Part shown: in pieces, positions 51,417 to 62,720 of the stretch
Numbering within the stretch: the first letter of the stretch is position 1
Layout: each line of letters begins with the position of its first letter
From: Pseudosulfitobacter sp. DSM 107133
Lineage (GTDB): Bacteria; Pseudomonadota; Alphaproteobacteria; Rhodobacterales; Rhodobacteraceae
Length of the DNA stretch: 64,000 nucleotides
Assembly: GCF_022788695.1 (NCBI RefSeq)
Contig: NZ_CP085154.1
Span: forward strand, 1,736,001-1,800,000
Direction: 5' to 3'
The notes under the pieces: model-generated
What the model was told of the DNA's origin: nothing
Database searches by the model: none
What the model saw: only the letters and a program-made list of their open reading frames with translations
Translations under genes and position numbers: made by a program

Positions 51417-52298
51417 TCAAGAGGGTGGGGCCATTCTTTTGCGGTCCAGCCGCGCCAGTCTGCGCAGCGGGCGCAGGGGCGGCCAGTGCAGCCATGTGCC
51501 GCCCAGCGGTTTTACTTCGGCACCGGTGCCCAGTTTGAATCGCGCCAGTCCGGGGTGGGTTTCGGTGTTGATCAGCCCCAGATCCAGCCAGTGGTGCCCA
51601 TTTTGCGCGCACCAGCACATTGCCGACCACATCAACAGATTGTGCGCCGAGGCCGAGCGGCCCGTGTCGGTCGTGTGACCAATGTGATAGGTGGCGGTGG
51701 CGCCGTGGCGCAGGACCAGAAGTGCTGCGACAGGATCAGCCCCCTGAAAAGCCTCGAACAAGATGGCAGCCTGCGGTGTGGTGGCGGCAAAGCCCAAGGT
51801 CAGTGGCACGGGCCAGGCCCGATAGTCGCGTGCGCGTTGCTGGGCGGCGTCCGCGCGCAGCAACCAGTGATCAGAGCGCGGCGGCAAAGCGCAATGGCGC
51901 ACGCGCAGGCCAGATTTTTCACCGTGTCTCAGCCGGTTACGCCATTTTCCGTGCAAAGCGGCGTACATCGTTTCGGGGTCGGCGTGCAGCCGGACCGCGG
52001 CCTGCCGCGCGGGGCTGACCAGCGGCAGCGCCCCCTGCACGGACAGATCCCTTGGCGAAAACGGTGAGATCAGAAGCGGTGCGCGGGTGACGCTGCGGGC
52101 CAGTGCCACTGTGGTTGCGGCATCGCCCAGCGTGGCACGGGGCAGCATGGCAACGGGAATGCCGGCCACCCTGCGCCGCAACATCAACGTGCCACAGTCC
52201 AGCCGCACGGGGGCGGCACCACAGGCGCGCAGGGCAGCCTCGAATCCCGCGCTTTGCATCAAGGGGGCGGGTGAACAATCAACGGTACAATCAAACAT
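51417..52298 (-). CDS. FemAB/GNAT-like acyltransferase
   Basis: The 293-residue protein has a GNAT_6/FemAB-like fold. An N-terminal part with Cys-rich beginning (MFDCTVDCSPAPLMQSAGFE), a central WRNRLRHGEKSGLRVRH segment, and the acyl-transfer half AILFEAFQGADPVAALLVLR, then ATATYHIGHTTDTGRSASAH are visible. The related family includes peptidoglycan- and lipid-modifying transferases; the target is not clear. It is divergent from the 43-residue ORF, and the CtrA-type box lies 24 bp upstream of its start. Confidence 0.7.
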   Translation of the reverse strand: MFDCTVDCSPAPLMQSAGFEAALRACGAAPVRLDCGTLMLRRRVAGIPVAMLPRATLGDAATTVALARSVTRAPLLISPFSPRDLSVQGALPLVSPARQAAVRLHADPETMYAALHGKWRNRLRHGEKSGLRVRHCALPPRSDHWLLRADAAQQRARDYRAWPVPLTLGFAATTPQAAILFEAFQGADPVAALLVLRHGATATYHIGHTTDTGRSASAHNLLMWSAMCWCAQNGHHWLDLGLINTETHPGLARFKLGTGAEVKPLGGTWLHWPPLRPLRRLARLDRKRMAPPS

Positions 52299-52321
52299 GC
52301 AGGCATTAACCGCATGGAAAC

Positions 52322-52336
52322 TTAATCCATGGTTAA
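52322..52336. promoter_or_regulatory. CtrA-type box TTAA-N7-TTAA
   Basis: TTAA-TCCATGG-TTAA matches the full CtrA recognition motif of alphaproteobacteria. It lies in the 45-bp gap between the divergent FemAB-like gene and the 43-residue membrane ORF. Its central position suggests it could act on both. Single occurrences can arise by chance in AT-rich gaps. Confidence 0.5.
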
Positions 52337-52343
52337 TGGCTGT

Positions 52344-52475
52344 ATGAAAAAACCAGTCTACGGCATCACCGCCACCGCTCCGCGCATGACACGCTCCGCC
52401 GCCGTTTTACTGGCGACGGGCTTGTCGATCCCGACGTTTGCGATTCTGACCCTGGTGGAGGCGTTTATGTTCTAG
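52344..52475 (+). CDS. 43-residue membrane microprotein
   Basis: [20 protein letters not shown], then [23 protein letters not shown], gives a basic start and one hydrophobic helix. Good codon bias, a CtrA-type box 8 bp upstream of the ATG and a 4-bp stop overlap (CTAG) with convergent tyrS support a real gene. There is no obvious Shine-Dalgarno sequence. Function unknown; a single-pass inner-membrane peptide is expected. Confidence 0.5.
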   Translation: MKKPVYGITATAPRMTRSAAVLLATGLSIPTFAILTLVEAFMF

Positions 52476-53725
52476 CCCAGTTGCACCAGAGCATGCCGTT
52501 TCTTGCCCGCGCTCAGCTTGATCGGGGACGACAGCGCGCCCGCGTCGATCATCAGGCCCGCATCGGTCAGCGGCGCATCGTCCAGACGGGCGCCGTTTTC
52601 GGAAATCAGGCGCTTGGCCTCTTTGCCCGAACCGGCCAGTCCCGATTTGACGATCAGTTGTACGATGGAGATGCCATCGCCCAGCTCGTCGCGCGTCAGG
52701 GTCAGGGTGGGCAGGTCATCGCCCACGCCACCTTTTTCAAAGACCTCGCGGGCGGTGTCTGCTGCCGCCTTGGCCGCCGCCGCGCCGTGCAGCAGCGTGG
52801 TGATCTCCGTGGCCAGCAGCGCCTTGGCCGCGTTGATCTCGGCCCCTTGCAACGCGCCCAGACGGTCGCATTCGTCGACGGGCAGCTCGGTGTAGAGCTT
52901 CAGGAACCGGCCTACGTCCGCGTCGGTGGTGTTGCGCCAGAATTGCCAGAATTCATAGGGTGACAGCATGTCACCGTTCAACCAGACGGCACCGCCTGCG
53001 GTTTTACCCATCTTCTTGCCGTCGCTGGTGGTCAACAGCGGCGAGGTCAGCCCGTAAACCTCGCCGTCAATCACGCGGCGGGTCAGGTCGATGCCGTTGA
53101 CGATATTGCCCCACTGGTCGCTGCCGCCCATCTGCAACACACAGCCATAGCGGCGGTGAAGTTCCATGAAATCATAGGCTTGCAGGATCATGTAGTTGAA
53201 TTCAAGGAACGACAGGGATTGTTCGCGGTCCAGCCGCGACTTGACGCTTTCGAAGGACAGCATCCGGTTGATCGAGAAGTGCCGCCCGATATCGCGCAGG
53301 AAATCGAGGTAATTCAACCCGTCCAGCCATTCGGCGTTGTTCAGCATCATGGCAGCATTGTCCGCGCCACTGTCATAGTCGATGTAGGCGGCAAAGACCT
53401 TGCGGATGCCTGCAATATTCTCGTCGATCTGCTCGGGGCCCAGCAGCGGGCGTTCGTCCGCGCGAAACGACGGATCGCCCACCTTGGTCGTGCCGCCGCC
53501 CATCAGGGTGATCGGCTGGTGGCCGGTTTTCTGGAACCAGCGCAGCATCATGATCTGGATCAGCGACCCCACGTGCAACGACTTGGCCGTCGCATCAAAC
53601 CCGATATAAGCGGCGCGTGTTCCGCTCATCAGGGCTTCGTCCAGCCCTTGATAGTCGGTGCAGTCGGCGACAAAGCCGCGCTGTTGCATGACGTTGAGAA
53701 ATTCGGAACGGGGTTTGTACGACAT
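52472..53725 (-). CDS. tyrS: Tyrosyl-tRNA synthetase
   Basis: The 417-residue class I synthetase has the HIGH-like motif as [20 protein letters not shown] near residue 50 and the KMSKS-like loop as [20 protein letters not shown]. The tyrosine-binding [20 protein letters not shown], then [17 protein letters not shown] follows the TyrRS pattern. The C-terminal S4-like domain ([20 protein letters not shown]) binds tRNA. Divergent from anmK with a 66-bp gap. Confidence 0.95.
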   Translation of the reverse strand: MSYKPRSEFLNVMQQRGFVADCTDYQGLDEALMSGTRAAYIGFDATAKSLHVGSLIQIMMLRWFQKTGHQPITLMGGGTTKVGDPSFRADERPLLGPEQIDENIAGIRKVFAAYIDYDSGADNAAMMLNNAEWLDGLNYLDFLRDIGRHFSINRMLSFESVKSRLDREQSLSFLEFNYMILQAYDFMELHRRYGCVLQMGGSDQWGNIVNGIDLTRRVIDGEVYGLTSPLLTTSDGKKMGKTAGGAVWLNGDMLSPYEFWQFWRNTTDADVGRFLKLYTELPVDECDRLGALQGAEINAAKALLATEITTLLHGAAAAKAAADTAREVFEKGGVGDDLPTLTLTRDELGDGISIVQLIVKSGLAGSGKEAKRLISENGARLDDAPLTDAGLMIDAGALSSPIKLSAGKKRHALVQLG

Positions 53726-53791
53726 GTGACTTGTCCTATGACATCTGTGCGGGGCACTCTATAGGGGCCTAAAGGGCAAAGGAAAAGACCG

Positions 53792-54898
53792 ATGAACAAG
53801 GTCAGGCAGGCAGGCGTGCCGATACGGGCACTGGGCGCGATGAGCGGCACGTCGCTGGACGGGGTCGATGCGGCGGTGATCGAGACCGATGGTGTGACCA
53901 TCACGCGCTTTGGCGAGAGCGGGTACAGACCCTATTCCGCCGACGAACAGCGGGTGATTGGCGCGGCTTTGGGCCGCTGGGAGGGGGCCGAGGTTGAAGC
54001 CGCGACGCAGGTGGTTCAGGACACCCATGTTCAGGCTTTGGCAGAATTTTCCGACGTTGATCTGGTCGGTTTTCACGGTCAGACGCTGGCCCACGCGCCG
54101 CGCATGCGTGGAACGTTGCAGGTGGGTGATGGCGGCGCTTTGGCCGCGTCGCTTGGCGTGCCGGTGGTCTGGGATTTCCGCAGCGCCGATGTCGAAATGG
54201 GCGGCGAGGGGGCACCGCTGGCCCCGTTCTTCCACTTTGCCTGTGCCAGATATCTGAACCGTGACGCGCCGGTGGCGTTTTTGAATCTGGGTGGTGTGGG
54301 CAACATCAGCTTTGTCGATCCCCGCTTTGACGCGCCGGATGTGCCGGGGGCTTTGCTGGCGTTTGATACAGGCCCCGCCAACGCGCCGCTGAACGATCTG
54401 ATGATGGCGCGGCTTGGTGTCGGTTTTGACGAGGGCGGCAAGGTCGCGCGCAGGGGCGATGTGGCCACCGGCGCGCTTGAGCTGTTTCTGGCCGAACCCT
54501 ATTTTGCACGCATTCCGCCCAAATCTCTGGACCGGAATGATTTTTCCGAGATGATCGCGCTGGTGGGCGAGTTGTCGGATGCCGATGCCGCCGCGACGCT
54601 GACGGCGATGGCGGCTGCCGGCGTGGCCGAGGCGATGCAGCATTCTCCGCAGCCCCCGACCGAGGTTCTGGTGACCGGTGGCGGGCGCAAGAACCCTGTC
54701 CTGATGCAAATGCTGTCGGTGTCGCTGGACTGTCCCGTGCGGCCTGTCGAGGATGTCGGGCTGGACGGTGATATGCTGGAAGCGCAGGCGTTCGCCTATC
54801 TTGCCGTGCGCGTGGCGCGGCGGTTGCCGACCTCTTGCCCCGGCACCACGGGCGTGCGCGCCTCGGTGGCGGGCGGGACGCTGAGCTTTCCGGATTAA
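53792..54898 (+). CDS. anmK: 1,6-anhydro-N-acetylmuramic acid kinase
   Basis: The 368-residue sugar kinase phosphorylates and opens anhydroMurNAc in peptidoglycan recycling. The ATPase-fold signature [20 protein letters not shown] lies at the N-terminus, followed by [37 protein letters not shown] and [17 protein letters not shown]. The C-terminal [19 protein letters not shown] holds the ATP-binding Gly loop. Together with nagZ in this window it supports an active recycling route. Shares a 4-bp stop overlap (TTAA) with the cupin gene. Confidence 0.95.
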   Translation: MNKVRQAGVPIRALGAMSGTSLDGVDAAVIETDGVTITRFGESGYRPYSADEQRVIGAALGRWEGAEVEAATQVVQDTHVQALAEFSDVDLVGFHGQTLAHAPRMRGTLQVGDGGALAASLGVPVVWDFRSADVEMGGEGAPLAPFFHFACARYLNRDAPVAFLNLGGVGNISFVDPRFDAPDVPGALLAFDTGPANAPLNDLMMARLGVGFDEGGKVARRGDVATGALELFLAEPYFARIPPKSLDRNDFSEMIALVGELSDADAAATLTAMAAAGVAEAMQHSPQPPTEVLVTGGGRKNPVLMQMLSVSLDCPVRPVEDVGLDGDMLEAQAFAYLAVRVARRLPTSCPGTTGVRASVAGGTLSFPD

Positions 54899-55317
54899 TT
54901 CGCGTCAGGGATGTCGAAACCGGGCGGGGCCAGCGTAAACCCCTCGAACTGAAACCCGGGAGAGACAGTGCAGGACACCAGCGTGTGCCCGCCGGTGCTG
55001 CGCGCCGATTGCCAATGATCCTGTGGCACGATGATTTGCGGCGCGCCTGCGCGCAGGTCGGGGGTCAGCAGATGGGTCACCGCAGGGCCTGCATCCGTGG
55101 CCGACAGGCGCAGTTCCAGCGGCGCACCGGCGTGATACAGCCAGATTTCGGTCGCATCGACGCGGTGCCAATGGCTGCGCTCGCCCGCTTGCAGCAGGAA
55201 ATAGATGCAGGTGCCGCTGGGGCGCCCAATGCCATCGGCCACCCACGTCTGGCGGTAATGACCGCCTTCGGGATGGGGCGACAGGTTCAGGTGGGCAATG
55301 ATCTCTTGCGGTGTCAT
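54895..55317 (-). CDS. Cupin-like DUF985 protein
   Basis: The 140-residue single-domain beta-barrel protein begins [20 protein letters not shown], then YRQTWVADG, the DUF985 signature. The body has [20 protein letters not shown], with the metal-type His pair, and [20 protein letters not shown], then [13 protein letters not shown] at the end. Family function is not settled, some members being epimerase-like. Cytosolic. Divergent from the flavoprotein gene at 55363, 45 bp away. Confidence 0.85.
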   Translation of the reverse strand: MTPQEIIAHLNLSPHPEGGHYRQTWVADGIGRPSGTCIYFLLQAGERSHWHRVDATEIWLYHAGAPLELRLSATDAGPAVTHLLTPDLRAGAPQIIVPQDHWQSARSTGGHTLVSCTVSPGFQFEGFTLAPPGFDIPDAN

Positions 55318-55362
55318 GCCAAGAGTTTAGGGTGCGGCGCGAACAGGGCCAAGAGGTGATCC

Positions 55363-56454
55363 ATGAAAGTTGTCGTTGTCGGAGCAGGGATTATCGGTGC
55401 GTCGGTGGCCTATCAACTGGCCCTTGGCGGGGCGCAGGTGACTGTGATCGACGGCGCAGGCGTGGCCGCAGGGGCGACGGGGCGGTCCTTTGGCTGGATC
55501 AACGCCAGTTTTCACGCGAATGCGGCGCATTTCCGGCTGCGTCGTGAAAGCATGGCAGCCTATCACCGGCTGGCCGCGCAGATGGATCTGGCGCCGGTGC
55601 GCTGGACAGGCTGCCTGTGCTGGGAAGAGAAGGGCGGCGCGCTGGAGGCGCAGGCGGCGGATCTTGTGGCCTTGGGCTATGGCGTTGAAATCATTGACCG
55701 CGCAGGGTTTTCCGCGCGCGAACCGCAGGTGGCGCACCCGCCGGAACGCGCTCTGGCCTTTGACACCGAGGGCGTGGCCGAAACCGTCCCGCTGGCGCAG
55801 GTGTTGATTGACGCGGCCACTGGATCGGGGGCGCGGCTGATGCTGGGCGTGCAGGCCTTGGGGATCGAGACGCGCGGCGGTGTGGTCTGTGGCGTGCGCA
55901 TTGACCAAGGGGTGATTCCGGCCGATCGCGTGGTGGTGTGTGGTGGTACCGGCAGCACCGAATTGCTGGCCACGGTCGGTGTGGCGCTGCCGATGCTGTC
56001 GCGCCCCGGTCTGTTGTTGCGCAGCGCGCCTGTGGCCCCTGTGCTGTCGCATGTGATGGCCGCACCCGGGCAAGAGTTCCGTCAGGACGCATCGGGGCGC
56101 ATCATCGCGCCGACCGCTGCCAGCCACCAGTCCGACGTCGCCGAACGCATCAGCGACCGCCCCGACCTGATGGCCGATACCGCGATGGCGCGTCTGCAAG
56201 CCTTGCTGCCCGAGGTGGCCCTGCGCTGGGAACAGGTGACGCTGGCCATGCGCCCCGTGCCGCAGGACGGGTTGCCGGTGATGGGCCCCTGCGGCCCCGG
56301 GGGGCTGCATATGGCAGTGATGCATTCGGGTATCACGCTGGCCCCGCTGGCGGGCGAACTGGTGGCGGCAGGGGTGCTGGACAAGCCGCTGAGCAACCAC
56401 CAAAGCGATTTGATCGCGCCATATGGTCCGCAGCGGTTTCAAAAGCCCGCCTAG
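55363..56454 (+). CDS. FAD-dependent oxidoreductase (D-amino-acid/glycine oxidase-like)
   Basis: The 363-residue protein has the dinucleotide motif VVVVGAGIIGASVAYQLALG at the N-terminus, followed by GVAAGATGRSFGWINASF, the flavin-phosphate loop common to DadA/glycine-oxidase proteins. The C-terminal AMRPVPQDGLPVMGPCGPGG, then HMAVMHSGITLAPLAGEL, is the FAD domain's closing element. It oxidises an amine substrate that cannot be named from sequence. RBS AGAGGTGATCC lies just upstream. Its downstream 305 bp hold no gene. Confidence 0.88.
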   Translation: MKVVVVGAGIIGASVAYQLALGGAQVTVIDGAGVAAGATGRSFGWINASFHANAAHFRLRRESMAAYHRLAAQMDLAPVRWTGCLCWEEKGGALEAQAADLVALGYGVEIIDRAGFSAREPQVAHPPERALAFDTEGVAETVPLAQVLIDAATGSGARLMLGVQALGIETRGGVVCGVRIDQGVIPADRVVVCGGTGSTELLATVGVALPMLSRPGLLLRSAPVAPVLSHVMAAPGQEFRQDASGRIIAPTAASHQSDVAERISDRPDLMADTAMARLQALLPEVALRWEQVTLAMRPVPQDGLPVMGPCGPGGLHMAVMHSGITLAPLAGELVAAGVLDKPLSNHQSDLIAPYGPQRFQKPA

Positions 56455-56759
56455 CCATATTTTCGTCCAGAAGATGTGGTACAGATTTTCAAGTTTTTGG
56501 TCCGTGGATGGCTGCACAGGTAAAAAGCATGCTGCGCACGGGCTGCCTGAAAGCTCGCCTAAAGCGAGGGTTCAATTAAAATAACACAATTTTTGGTTGT
56601 GAAGTCCAGGAGAGAATATTAGTCAAAATCAGGGGCAACCCTTCCGACTTGGCGACCTTGCTATGTTTTTTGTGAAAGTTTAATTTGGCTTAGGAACTCG
56701 GTATTTTTACCCAATTCTTTCAGTGCTTTAGTGTCGATATAAGCCTTCCCGCCGTACAG
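56455..56759. other. AT-rich 305-bp intergenic region
   Basis: This gap between the flavoprotein and the 7TM kinase is noticeably AT-richer than its surroundings, for example TTCAATTAAAATAACACAAT near 56573. It contains a small hairpin CTCGC…GCGAG around 56553-56567. No coding frame has recognisable domains, except that the kinase frame stays open from 56694 without a canonical start. It may hold the kinase promoter, but no clear hexamers are seen. Confidence 0.5.
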
Positions 56760-58481
56760 TTGGTGGGGGCGACCGCCTTTGTGGTGTGCTGTGTCATCCT
56801 GTGGGCGCGCGGGAACAAGGGATTGCCCGGCCACAGGTGGTTTCTTTTGACCAACATTGGCATGCTGGGCTGGCTTGTTGCCATTGCGATGGAGGTTTCA
56901 GTTCCAAGCCAGGCGTGCAAGGTGCTCTGGGCGGAGCTGGCGTGGCCGTCCATCGTATTGATGCCCACGGCCTGGTCGTTCTTTTTGTACGAATTTGCGC
57001 TTAGCCGAAAAGTTGGTCGCGCGGTCGTGATCGTGGGAGTGATTTTCCACCCCTTCTACATCTTGGTTGCTGCAACGACAAATAGGTTCCATGGCCTTTT
57101 GTACGGCGCGCAAACGCGGTTGGTGGTTCAGGGCGATACGTCGTTTGTCATCTATGACCACGGGCCCTTGTATTTTGTGGCGATTGCCTTTCTGTACGCG
57201 ATCATTCTGGCCAGTTGCGTGATTGTGGCGCGTGCGGTGCGTGCGGCCAATCCGGCTGTCAAAGGCTTCTTTAAGAAGCTGTTCTTTGTCACCGCGATCC
57301 CGATTGTGTTCAACCTGTCCTACATCATCTTCGGTGTCATGGTTTTCGGGATGGATCCCACGCCGCTTTCCTTTGCCTTCTCGATCGGACTGGTCGGCTG
57401 GATGATCATCGACAACCGCTGGGTGGATGTGACCGCGATTGCACGTGATCTGCTGTACTACAACTCGCGCGAGCTGATTTTCGTTGTGGATGCAAATGGC
57501 ACGTTGCTTGAAACAAACCATTCAGCGAAACAGCTGATGCACGATCAGGGCATTGCCAAAGGGGCTTTGTCCGACATCGACGGCATGGGCCGGGTGTTTG
57601 AAATATTGATCTCCCAAAAACACTTGCCCGAAACGATGGAGGTGGAGAACGGCGGGCGCTATTTCGTGCCGCGCGCCTATCCGATGTCGCTGGGGCGTGG
57701 TCAACGGCTTTTGGGGTGGGCCGTGTCCTTTGTCGACGTCACGATCCAGAAAATCGCTGCCGACCGTGCGATCAACTCGGAACGGTTGCAAAACCAGTTC
57801 CTCGCAACCGTCAGCCACGAGCTGCGCACGCCTCTGACGGTGATCAATGGATCGTTGCAGCTGCTGACGCGCAATCGTACACAAACCTCGCCCGAACAGG
57901 CCGAAAGACTGCTTGAACTGGCAACCAAGAACGCGGCAACGCTGGGCAAGTTGGTCAATGACCTTCTGGAAACACAGCGGCTGGAAAGCTCGGATTTTCG
58001 GTTGCAACTGGACAACTGTGATCTGAACGGGATTATTCTGGATGCGGTTGACGGCATGGAGACCTTTCTGCCCGAAAAGAACATCAAGATCCTGTACCAG
58101 AAACATCTTGAGAGGGTGGTCATCCAGGCCGACGCCGACCGTTTGCAACAAGTGATCGTGAACGTTTTGTCCAATGCGGTGAAGTTCTCGAACCCGAACA
58201 GCTTCGTCGAGGTAAACCTGTCAGTCGAAGCGGGCATGGCCTATGTCTCGATCAAGGACAGCGGTGCGGGCATTCCGGCGGGCTCCGAGGAGATGGTGTT
58301 CGGCCGGTTTACCCAAGTGGACGCCACAGATACGAAAAAGGTCTACGGCAGCGGTTTGGGTATGCACATTTCGAAGCAGTTGATGCTGCGTCACGGCGGG
58401 AGCATTCATTATGTCAGTGAGCTGGGCGTCGGCACCACCTTCACGATTACGATCCCAACGCACCAAGCGACTGAGCGCTAG
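56760..58481 (+). CDS. Membrane sensor histidine kinase with N-terminal 7TM domain
   Basis: About 573 residues: seven hydrophobic helices (beginning LVGATAFVVCCVILWARGNK), a PAS-like region (SRELIFVVDANGTLLETNHS), then HisKA with VSHELRTPLTVINGSLQLLT and an ATPase domain with N box IVNVLSNAVKFSNPNS, G1 DSGAGIPAG, F box VFGRFTQVD and G2 YGSGLGMHISKQLM. Start codon uncertain: TTG at 56760 or GTG at 56763 lacks a ribosome site and trims the region before helix 1. The frame is open back to 56694, where only non-standard starts such as ATT occur. No response regulator is adjacent. Confidence 0.85.
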   Translation: MVGATAFVVCCVILWARGNKGLPGHRWFLLTNIGMLGWLVAIAMEVSVPSQACKVLWAELAWPSIVLMPTAWSFFLYEFALSRKVGRAVVIVGVIFHPFYILVAATTNRFHGLLYGAQTRLVVQGDTSFVIYDHGPLYFVAIAFLYAIILASCVIVARAVRAANPAVKGFFKKLFFVTAIPIVFNLSYIIFGVMVFGMDPTPLSFAFSIGLVGWMIIDNRWVDVTAIARDLLYYNSRELIFVVDANGTLLETNHSAKQLMHDQGIAKGALSDIDGMGRVFEILISQKHLPETMEVENGGRYFVPRAYPMSLGRGQRLLGWAVSFVDVTIQKIAADRAINSERLQNQFLATVSHELRTPLTVINGSLQLLTRNRTQTSPEQAERLLELATKNAATLGKLVNDLLETQRLESSDFRLQLDNCDLNGIILDAVDGMETFLPEKNIKILYQKHLERVVIQADADRLQQVIVNVLSNAVKFSNPNSFVEVNLSVEAGMAYVSIKDSGAGIPAGSEEMVFGRFTQVDATDTKKVYGSGLGMHISKQLMLRHGGSIHYVSELGVGTTFTITIPTHQATER

Positions 58482-58490
58482 GGCAGCAGT

Positions 58491-59003
58491 CTAAAGCGGG
58501 TGATCGTAGAACCGCAGGATCGGCGCAAATGCGGGATCGGGGTCATAGAACGGCGCACAGGGGGCAAAGCCCAGCGCCTCGTACAGTGCAATGGCTTCGG
58601 TCAGCAGATACATCGTGTCCAGCACCATGCGGTCGTATCCATCGGCGCGGGCGCGCTGCATTGCGGCGCGCATCAATGCCTTGCCTGCGCCATGCCCGCG
58701 CGCGCTGTCGCTGACAAAGACACGTTTGATCTCGCAGGTGGCGGGCAGGGTCAGCGGGTAATACATCGCACAGCCCACGACCGTGCCGTCCAGATCGGCC
58801 AGCAGGATGTTGCCCGCAGGACGGGCATGAATGCGCGGCAGATCGTCGATCAGCGCGCCATAGCTGTCATGGGAATAGTAGGTGTCGACAATTGCCGGCG
58901 TCGCGGCACAGCGCGCCGCCAGCAGATCGCGATAGCCCCAGCACAGGCGCGCCAGCGCCTGTGCATCGTCCGGGAACCGGGCGGGGCGGATCGTCAGGGG
59001 CAT
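58491..59003 (-). CDS. GNAT-family N-acetyltransferase
   Basis: The 170-residue acetyltransferase begins MPLTIRPARFPDDAQALARL. Motif A is EIKRVFVSDSARGHGAGKAL (RGHGAG loop), followed by RARADGYDRMVLDTMYLLTE, then AIALYEALGFAP, the motif B region. The LDT–ALYEALGF pattern is typical of small-molecule GNATs. Substrate unknown. It starts 1 bp after the eno stop on the same strand, so it is likely the last gene of the EamA–eno–GNAT unit. Confidence 0.88.
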   Translation of the reverse strand: MPLTIRPARFPDDAQALARLCWGYRDLLAARCAATPAIVDTYYSHDSYGALIDDLPRIHARPAGNILLADLDGTVVGCAMYYPLTLPATCEIKRVFVSDSARGHGAGKALMRAAMQRARADGYDRMVLDTMYLLTEAIALYEALGFAPCAPFYDPDPAFAPILRFYDHPL

Positions 59004-61285
<2,282 letters not shown>

Positions 61286-61361
61286 GGCGCAAAACAGACA
61301 GGATCAGCTGAACCTGCCGTCGCCACGCAGCGTTCTGGATGGAAACCGCAAAAAGGCATCT

Positions 61362-62717
61362 GTGGTGGGTATCAAACGAAATGTGATCCGGCTGGCCTTG
61401 CGCGGTCGGATCGGTCTGATGCAGGCAGCTCCCGCACGGCTTTTGCTGTTTGGCTATGTCTCTTACATGTTGGCAGGCTGGGCATTCTTGTCGATGCCGG
61501 TATCACAGGTTCAGCCGGTCGGGGCGATAGATACGCTGTTCACCTCGGTGTCGGCGGTGTCAACGACGGGGCTGGCGACAGTGGCCATAGGTGGCAGCTT
61601 CAGCCGGTTCGGTGAACTGGTGATGCTGCTGCTGATCCAGGCGGGCGGCCTGGGCTATATGACCATCGGATCCTTCGCGGTGTTGTCGGTCTATCACCGG
61701 CTGGGGCGCGTGCGCACCCACACCGTGCGACAGGCGTTCAACCTGCCCGAAGGCATTTCGCCGGTGATGTTCCTGCGTTCCGTGGTCTGGTTCACCCTGA
61801 TCTGCGAGGGGATCGGCGCGGCTGCCTTATATCTGATGTTTCATCAGGCCGGGGTTCCCGATGCCATGTGGATGGCAGTTTTTCACAGTATTTCAGCGTT
61901 TTGCACGGCGGGGTTCAGCCTGTTTGGCGACTCGCTGACGCAGTTTCACGACCACGTGGGTATCAATCTGGCGATCTCGATCCTCAGCCTGTTCGGGGCC
62001 ATGGGGTTCTTGATTATTGTTGACGGCTGGCGGGCCATTCTGGGGCGGCCGCGGATGTTGGGGTTTACGTCAAAGGTGATCGTGCGCATCACGCTGGTGT
62101 TGCTGTCGCTGGGCACGCTGATCCTGTTCGTGACCGAACCGGAACTGCGTGCCCTGCCGCCGGATGAACGGTTGATGGCGTCGTTTTTTCAAACCATGTC
62201 GGCCAGCACCACGGTGGGCTTTAACACGGTGTCGATCAGCGGCATGTCGCAGGCGGTGCTGATGATCCTGATGGGGCTGATGGTGGTGGGGGCGTCGCCC
62301 GCAGGCACCGGGGGCGGGCTGAAAACCACGTCGTTTGCCGCCTTGCTGGGGCTGGTCCGTTCAACGCTGAAGAACCGCGAGGCCGTGCGGTTTTTCAAGC
62401 GCCGCGTGTCGGATGAAAAGCTGAATATGGCCACGGCCTCGCTGGCCTATTATTCGGGCATGTGCGGAGTGGCGTTGTTCTTGCTGTTGCTGACCGAAAG
62501 CGGCCACAGTTTTGAATCGCTGCTGTTCGAGGCGGTGTCGGCCATGGGCACGGTGGGGCTGAGCACGGGAATCACCGGCGATCTGACAGACCTGGGCAAG
62601 TTGATCATTATTGTGCTGATGACCGCAGGACGTGTTGGCATCCTGACCTTCGGCATTGCGCTGGCCGCCCATGACGAAAGCCGCGCCGAAGAGCAGGATG
62701 ACAATCTGGTGCTCTGA
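61362..62717 (+). CDS. TrkH/KtrB-family K+ uptake channel subunit
   Basis: The 451-residue membrane protein has four pore-loop units, visible as TSVSAVSTTGLA, HSISAFCTAGFS, QTMSASTTVGFN and FEAVSAMGTVGLS, each with the filter Gly. Length and arrangement fit KtrB. The start is taken as GTG at 61362, with AAAAGG upstream; no ATG precedes the first helix in frame. No ktrA/trkA regulatory subunit is found in the window. Likely couples K+ with Na+ or H+ uptake. It converges with the NYN gene, 3 bp apart. Confidence 0.88.
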   Translation: MVGIKRNVIRLALRGRIGLMQAAPARLLLFGYVSYMLAGWAFLSMPVSQVQPVGAIDTLFTSVSAVSTTGLATVAIGGSFSRFGELVMLLLIQAGGLGYMTIGSFAVLSVYHRLGRVRTHTVRQAFNLPEGISPVMFLRSVVWFTLICEGIGAAALYLMFHQAGVPDAMWMAVFHSISAFCTAGFSLFGDSLTQFHDHVGINLAISILSLFGAMGFLIIVDGWRAILGRPRMLGFTSKVIVRITLVLLSLGTLILFVTEPELRALPPDERLMASFFQTMSASTTVGFNTVSISGMSQAVLMILMGLMVVGASPAGTGGGLKTTSFAALLGLVRSTLKNREAVRFFKRRVSDEKLNMATASLAYYSGMCGVALFLLLLTESGHSFESLLFEAVSAMGTVGLSTGITGDLTDLGKLIIIVLMTAGRVGILTFGIALAAHDESRAEEQDDNLVL

Positions 62718-62720
62718 GCC

